A DNA stretch of 16,714 nucleotides from an uncultured Collinsella sp. (GTDB lineage: Bacteria; Actinomycetota; Coriobacteriia; Coriobacteriales; Coriobacteriaceae). The notes beneath the pieces were generated by a model. The model saw only the letters and a program-made list of their open reading frames with translations. It did not search any database and was not told the DNA's origin. Position 1 is the first letter of the stretch; every line of letters starts with the position of its first letter. The DNA lies in the NCBI GenBank assembly GCA_934658705.1, contig CAKUHP010000027.1, positions 1-16,714 of the forward strand, written 5' to 3'. Both the position numbers and the translations under genes were made by a program. Shown here in pieces: positions 13,920 through 16,714 of this stretch.

Positions 13920-14741
13920 CTACAGCAGATGTTCCTCGATAAAGATCGCGATGCCGTCTTTGTCGTTGCTGGCGGTTACAAAATCGGCGGCGGCACGGGT
14001 GGCGTCGCTGCCGTTTGCCATGGCCACGCCCACGCCGGCGTCAGCCACCATGCAGGTGTCGTTATCGGCATCGCCAAACACGCAGATGTCCTGGAGCTCA
14101 ATGTCGTTGAGCTCCGCCACGCGCACAAGGCCGCGTGTCTTGGACACGCGCGGATCCATAAACTCGTAGAGCCGCTGCGTGGTTTGCAGAGCCGCCGCCT
14201 TAACAGTGTCATCAGCAAACGTCGACGCCCGCTCAATCACCCGCGGCATTACCTCGGGCGCCATGGTAAACATCACCTTGGGCTGCGGTTCGCACAAGAA
14301 CTCAGCAAAATCGACCACCTGGTAGGGCACGCCGTCGACCTGTGACAAGTGCTCGACGCACGCGTTGCTCTCGGGCACGTAGAACACGCCGTCTCGGGGG
14401 CAGACGGGCGTTGCCGGAAGGTCCGCCATGTGCTTGCAGATGCGCGCGATAGTCTCGCCCGGCAGCGGATAGCTCAGCTCGTTGATGTCGTGCGCGCGGT
14501 CGATGACCTCGGCGCCACCGCAGCCCACGAGCACGTCCACCAGGCCTTCGATGCCCCAGAGCTCGTACATGGCCTCGGTCGCGTGGGCGTCGCGCCCGGT
14601 GCACAGGCCAAAGAGCACGCCACGCTCGCGCAGGGCGCGGATCGCCGCCACGGTGCGCGGGGACACCGTGTGCCGGCTCGTAAGCAGCGTACCGTCGATA
14701 TCGCAGAACACGGCTTTGATGTGGCTGAAGGTTGCGTCCAT
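13920..14741 (-). CDS. Cof-type HAD-IIB phosphatase
   Basis: A 273-residue cytoplasmic hydrolase of the haloacid dehalogenase superfamily, Cof/IIB type, which dephosphorylates small phosphorylated metabolites; the substrate cannot be told from sequence. Motif I is VFCDIDGTLL (nucleophile D14, acid/base D16), motif II CTGR (T48), motif III lysine K201 (RVSKTRGL), and motif IV GDADND (D224, D228). The C2 cap sits between motifs II and III, as expected for this type. Start 14741 is chosen because AGAAAGG precedes it by 5 bases and the protein then begins just ahead of motif I. The open frame reaches 56 codons further upstream, through an intergenic IR-B repeat, which I do not believe is coding. 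It seems to be a single-gene unit. Confidence 0.92.
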   Translation of the reverse strand: MDATFSHIKAVFCDIDGTLLTSRHTVSPRTVAAIRALRERGVLFGLCTGRDAHATEAMYELWGIEGLVDVLVGCGGAEVIDRAHDINELSYPLPGETIARICKHMADLPATPVCPRDGVFYVPESNACVEHLSQVDGVPYQVVDFAEFLCEPQPKVMFTMAPEVMPRVIERASTFADDTVKAAALQTTQRLYEFMDPRVSKTRGLVRVAELNDIELQDICVFGDADNDTCMVADAGVGVAMANGSDATRAAADFVTASNDKDGIAIFIEEHLL

Positions 14742-14833
14742 GGGGGCCTTTCTGGGTTGTGCGGCGGTGTGGGGTGTATTCGCAAACGGCGTACATGGTA
14801 TACCAAGGCGCGCACGGGGCGCTTTGGTGCAAA

Positions 14834-14868
14834 ACCGCCACAAAGGTGCCTGGCCCCTTTGTGGTGGT
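14834..14868. repeat. IR-B element, copy 3
   Basis: Arms accgccacaaagg (14834-14846) and cctttgtggtggt (14856-14868) pair over 13 bases with one G-T position. The centre is tgcctggcc. It lies between the MFS stop and the HAD start and is paired with an IR-A copy at 14903-14964, in the opposite order to copy 1. Confidence 0.85.
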
Positions 14869-14902
14869 CGGACTCGCAGGATGGCCTGGCCCGGAGCACA
14901 AT

Positions 14903-14964
14903 CCATCACAACATTCGATGTTTTTCGGCAAAATCGCGATTTTCATCGAATGTTGTGACGGTTT
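14903..14964. repeat. IR-A element, copy 2
   Basis: Perfect 15-base arms tcacaacattcgatg (14906-14920) and its reverse complement (14944-14958) enclose the same aaaatcgcgatttt palindrome (14930-14943). Against copy 1 (3039-3100), 58 of 62 bases agree. It begins 7 bases beyond the MFS stop codon on the minus strand, so it forms the 3' end of that mRNA. Confidence 0.85.
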
Positions 14965-14965
14965 C

Positions 14966-16234
14966 TTACCGTTCTGCAGCACGATCAAAATACTTGCGTC
15001 CAAACAGCAGCAGCGCCGCTGGGACCGCCGTTACGACCAAGCCCGCTCCCACGAGCGTCTGCTGCACGCCAAATGTTGCCGCCAGCCACGGGGCGATCGC
15101 CAGCGGGGCCACGCCGGCGAACATGTTGCCAAAGCCCATGACCGAGTTGACGCGACCGAGTTGCTCGAGCGGAGCCGTCGTTTGCACGATGGTGTTATGG
15201 AGCGGGTTGACGACGCCCCAGGCCACGCCCAGGGCGATCTGACCAATAAGGGCCACACCCACGTACGGCGTGCCCACGTAAAGCAGGCTTCCCAGACCCA
15301 CGGACATGAGCGCCACAAGCAGCGTTCTGAGGCTGACGAAGCGCGGCGGCATCCGGAGCGCGAGTACGGCGCCCAGCACCGCGCCCACGCCGCAAGCCGA
15401 CGAGAGCCAGCCCATCCATTCGACACCAACGTGCAGGACATCGCGGTAGAAGAACGACTCCAGCGGATCGAAGGCTCCATAGCCAAAGTTCGAAAGGAAA
15501 ATGATGCAGAAAAGAAGCGCAAGGACGCTGTTGGTGAAGACCGTCTTGATGCTGGTCGCAAAGGTGGTACGGGCGGACGTGCTGGGGTCGGGACTTTGTC
15601 CCGCGCACTTCCCCTCCTCCGCCGAATCGGCGCCCGCGTGCCCCACCTGCGGCTTAAATCCCCAGCCGGCAACGAGCGCCAAGAGGGTGAACAGCATCAT
15701 GAGCACAAACACCGCGCGTGACGATGTAGCCGCCGCAACAAAGCCGCCCAGCGTGGGGCCAACGATAATGCTCACGTTAGAGAACATGGTGATGGTGGAG
15801 TTGATATCTTTGAGCTCGACGGGATCGTCGGTGAGGTAGGCCGGATAGGACGTGGCGATGGGCTGGGCGAACCCCATCACAAAGCCCAAGAGCACCGCGC
15901 CGGCAAGGACTGTTCCGGTCGCGCTGCCAAAGGCGATGATTGCCGCGCCCGTTGCCAGCGTGCCGACGATGATCGGCAGAAAATGGCGGCGCGGCCCCCA
16001 GGCGTCGAGCGCCGCGCCACCCGCAAAGGACCCCAGGATCACGAAGACGTTCATAAACAGGACGGCCAGCGACGTCGCGACGACCGAAGCGCCGTCCGCA
16101 TAGGTGAGCGTTCCGATAACGCCGATAAAGTAGCTGGTCTGGAAGCCGGTGTAGATCAGAAAGCGCATTGCCACCAGGCGCTTAGCCTGCGCGGACAGCG
16201 ATGGCCGGGATTTCGAGATTCGAGATAGGGACAT
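14966..16234 (-). CDS. Major facilitator superfamily transporter
   Basis: A 422-residue integral membrane protein with about 12 predicted helices in two halves, separated by a hydrophilic loop near residues 195-230 (rich in Glu, Ser, Pro, Thr). The layout and motifs resemble drug-efflux or enterobactin-exporter-like MFS proteins: GGAALDAWGPRR after helix 2 corresponds to the MFS loop motif, and NSTITMFSNVSIIVGPTLGG resembles the helix 5 motif C region. The substrate cannot be assigned. Start 16234 follows a textbook AAGGAG with 5-base spacing; a start 13 codons upstream lacks one. The gene stands alone between an operator-like promoter and an IR-A element. Confidence 0.88.
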   Translation of the reverse strand: MSLSRISKSRPSLSAQAKRLVAMRFLIYTGFQTSYFIGVIGTLTYADGASVVATSLAVLFMNVFVILGSFAGGAALDAWGPRRHFLPIIVGTLATGAAIIAFGSATGTVLAGAVLLGFVMGFAQPIATSYPAYLTDDPVELKDINSTITMFSNVSIIVGPTLGGFVAAATSSRAVFVLMMLFTLLALVAGWGFKPQVGHAGADSAEEGKCAGQSPDPSTSARTTFATSIKTVFTNSVLALLFCIIFLSNFGYGAFDPLESFFYRDVLHVGVEWMGWLSSACGVGAVLGAVLALRMPPRFVSLRTLLVALMSVGLGSLLYVGTPYVGVALIGQIALGVAWGVVNPLHNTIVQTTAPLEQLGRVNSVMGFGNMFAGVAPLAIAPWLAATFGVQQTLVGAGLVVTAVPAALLLFGRKYFDRAAER

Positions 16235-16361
16235 GGGCGCTCCTTGTTGCATGCGAATACGGGCCGCGGACATTGACCACCGGCCATCGATTCAATCTTT
16301 CTGTATGCAACGTTAAGGACGCATCGGGCCTCTTCTCTCCGTTTTTGCCGGCATGAACTAC

Positions 16362-16398
16362 TTGGTAGATTTTAAGGCATGTCCCAAACATCTACCAA
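16362..16398 (-). promoter_or_regulatory. Candidate transporter promoter inside a symmetric operator-like repeat
   Basis: On the minus strand TTGGTA (16398-16393) and TAAAAT (16374-16369) are 18 bases apart. Perfect 9-base arms, atctaccaa (16390-16398) and ttggtagat (16362-16370), cover the -35 and the end of the -10. A dimeric repressor or activator could bind there. The regulator is not in this window as far as I can see. Confidence 0.45.
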
Positions 16399-16405
16399 AG
16401 CAAAA

Positions 16406-16434
16406 ACCACCACAAAGGTGCCTGTCTGTGGTGG
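16406..16434. repeat. IR-B element, copy 4 (5-base deletion)
   Basis: accaccacaaaggtgcctgt is followed by ctgtggtgg. Compared with copy 1 the centre has lost five bases, leaving arms ccaccaca (16407-16414) and tgtggtgg (16427-16434). Confidence 0.8.
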
Positions 16435-16447
16435 CTCAATGATATGG

Positions 16448-16564
16448 CAGCGCAGCGAGCCGGTTCCAAGTGCCCCAGGTCGCCCCGAAAGAGGAGCGAC
16501 GCGTACTTTGGTACGCGAGCGACGGTTTGAGGGGCGAGATGGGGTGCTTGGGGCCAGCGCAGCG
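16448..16564. repeat. Large nested inverted repeat with flanking direct repeats
   Basis: Arms of 21 bases at 16466-16486 and 16531-16551 pair with 17 of 21 matches. Inside is a perfect hairpin cgcgtac-tttg-gtacgcg (16500-16517). The 10-base sequence cagcgcagcg occurs on both sides (16448-16457 and 16555-16564). It begins only a few bases after the stop codon of the partial right-edge gene. It may be a miniature mobile element or a strong 3' structure. Confidence 0.65.
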
Positions 16565-16570
16565 TCAAGC

Positions 16571-16714
16571 CTAAAGGTGGTCTTGGATCAGGTCGCAGAT
16601 GGCTCGGGCGTCGTTGATGTTGATGGCTCGGGTCGCGAAGCCGGCGTCGAAGGCCTGGCGCGCCAGGGCCTCGTTGCAGGCAAGGGCCAGCGTGCGGCCG
16701 TCGACCAGATCGAG
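16571..16714 (-). CDS. C-terminal end of an unrecognised protein (runs off the right edge)
   Basis: The last 47 codons and a TAG stop of a minus-strand gene. The translation starts LDLVDGRTLALACNEALARQ, continues through FDAGFATRAININDA and ends CDLIQDHL. The codons have the strong G/C third-position bias of the gat and transporter genes, and the frame is open to the edge, so it is probably real. I do not recognise the family from this fragment, and no catalytic motif can be claimed. It looks like a soluble alpha/beta protein end with a closing helix. Confidence 0.65.
   Translation of the reverse strand, partial: LDLVDGRTLALACNEALARQAFDAGFATRAININDARAICDLIQDHL

Larger units (their letters stand above)
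16235..16570. other. 336-base gene-free stretch upstream of the transporter
   Basis: It holds a 130-base leader, a promoter overlapped by a symmetric repeat (16362-16398), a shortened IR-B copy (16406-16434) and a large nested hairpin with flanking direct repeats (16448-16564). No coding sequence is supported. Confidence 0.7.

Noticed and set aside
14742..14909. N-terminal extension of the HAD phosphatase by 56 codons
   Set aside because: It would pass through an IR-B intergenic repeat and has no ribosome site. The internal ATG at 14741 has AGAAAGG and gives the normal family length.

Overview
The window most likely comes from a high-GC Gram-positive gut actinobacterium of the Coriobacteriia, probably Collinsella or a close relative. 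This is inferred from three things: GC-rich coding sequence mixed with AT-richer surface-protein genes, a gatC-gatA-gatB operon, and LPXTG surface proteins with a class C sortase. I could not run a taxonomic search. Every gene I can support is on the minus strand, so the map is described from high to low coordinates.

Right end (about 13920-16714). The last 47 codons of an unrecognised gene enter from the right edge. They are followed by a large nested inverted repeat and a 12-TMS-type major facilitator transporter (14966-16234), which has a plausible promoter/operator. Next come two small inverted-repeat elements and a Cof-type HAD phosphatase (13920-14741).

Centre (6321-13800), a sortase-assembled pilus locus. 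A roughly 500-base AT-rich control region is dense in inverted repeats and TTGCTC/GAGCAA hexamers. It leads into a 1145-residue beta-helix tip adhesin, a second pilin whose GTG start overlaps the adhesin stop codon, and an AT-richer paralogous major pilin. The operon closes with a clear Rho-independent terminator. The three proteins carry three different sorting motifs: LPLSG, MPSTG and LPLTG.

Left of the pilin genes (4216-6170). A plus-strand structured RNA candidate lies in the gap. It is followed by a two-gene AbiE-like toxin-antitoxin pair, with the antitoxin-like winged-helix protein first and a nucleotidyltransferase overlapping it by 19 bases. This pair separates the pilins from their likely assembly enzyme, a class C sortase (3158-4096).

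Left end (1-2874). The gatCAB operon encodes the three subunits of the tRNA-dependent amidotransferase. The genes are chained by one-base TAATG overlaps, and GatB runs off the left edge. GatB carries an apparent insertion of about 65 residues relative to the family.

Two intergenic repeat modules recur across the window: a short hairpin around GTGCCTGTCCCC (four copies) and a 60-base inverted repeat (two copies with a compensatory arm change). Three of the repeat clusters lie 8-15 bases 3' of minus-strand stop codons. I read them as a REP-like or MITE-like family typical of this genome; that is an inference.
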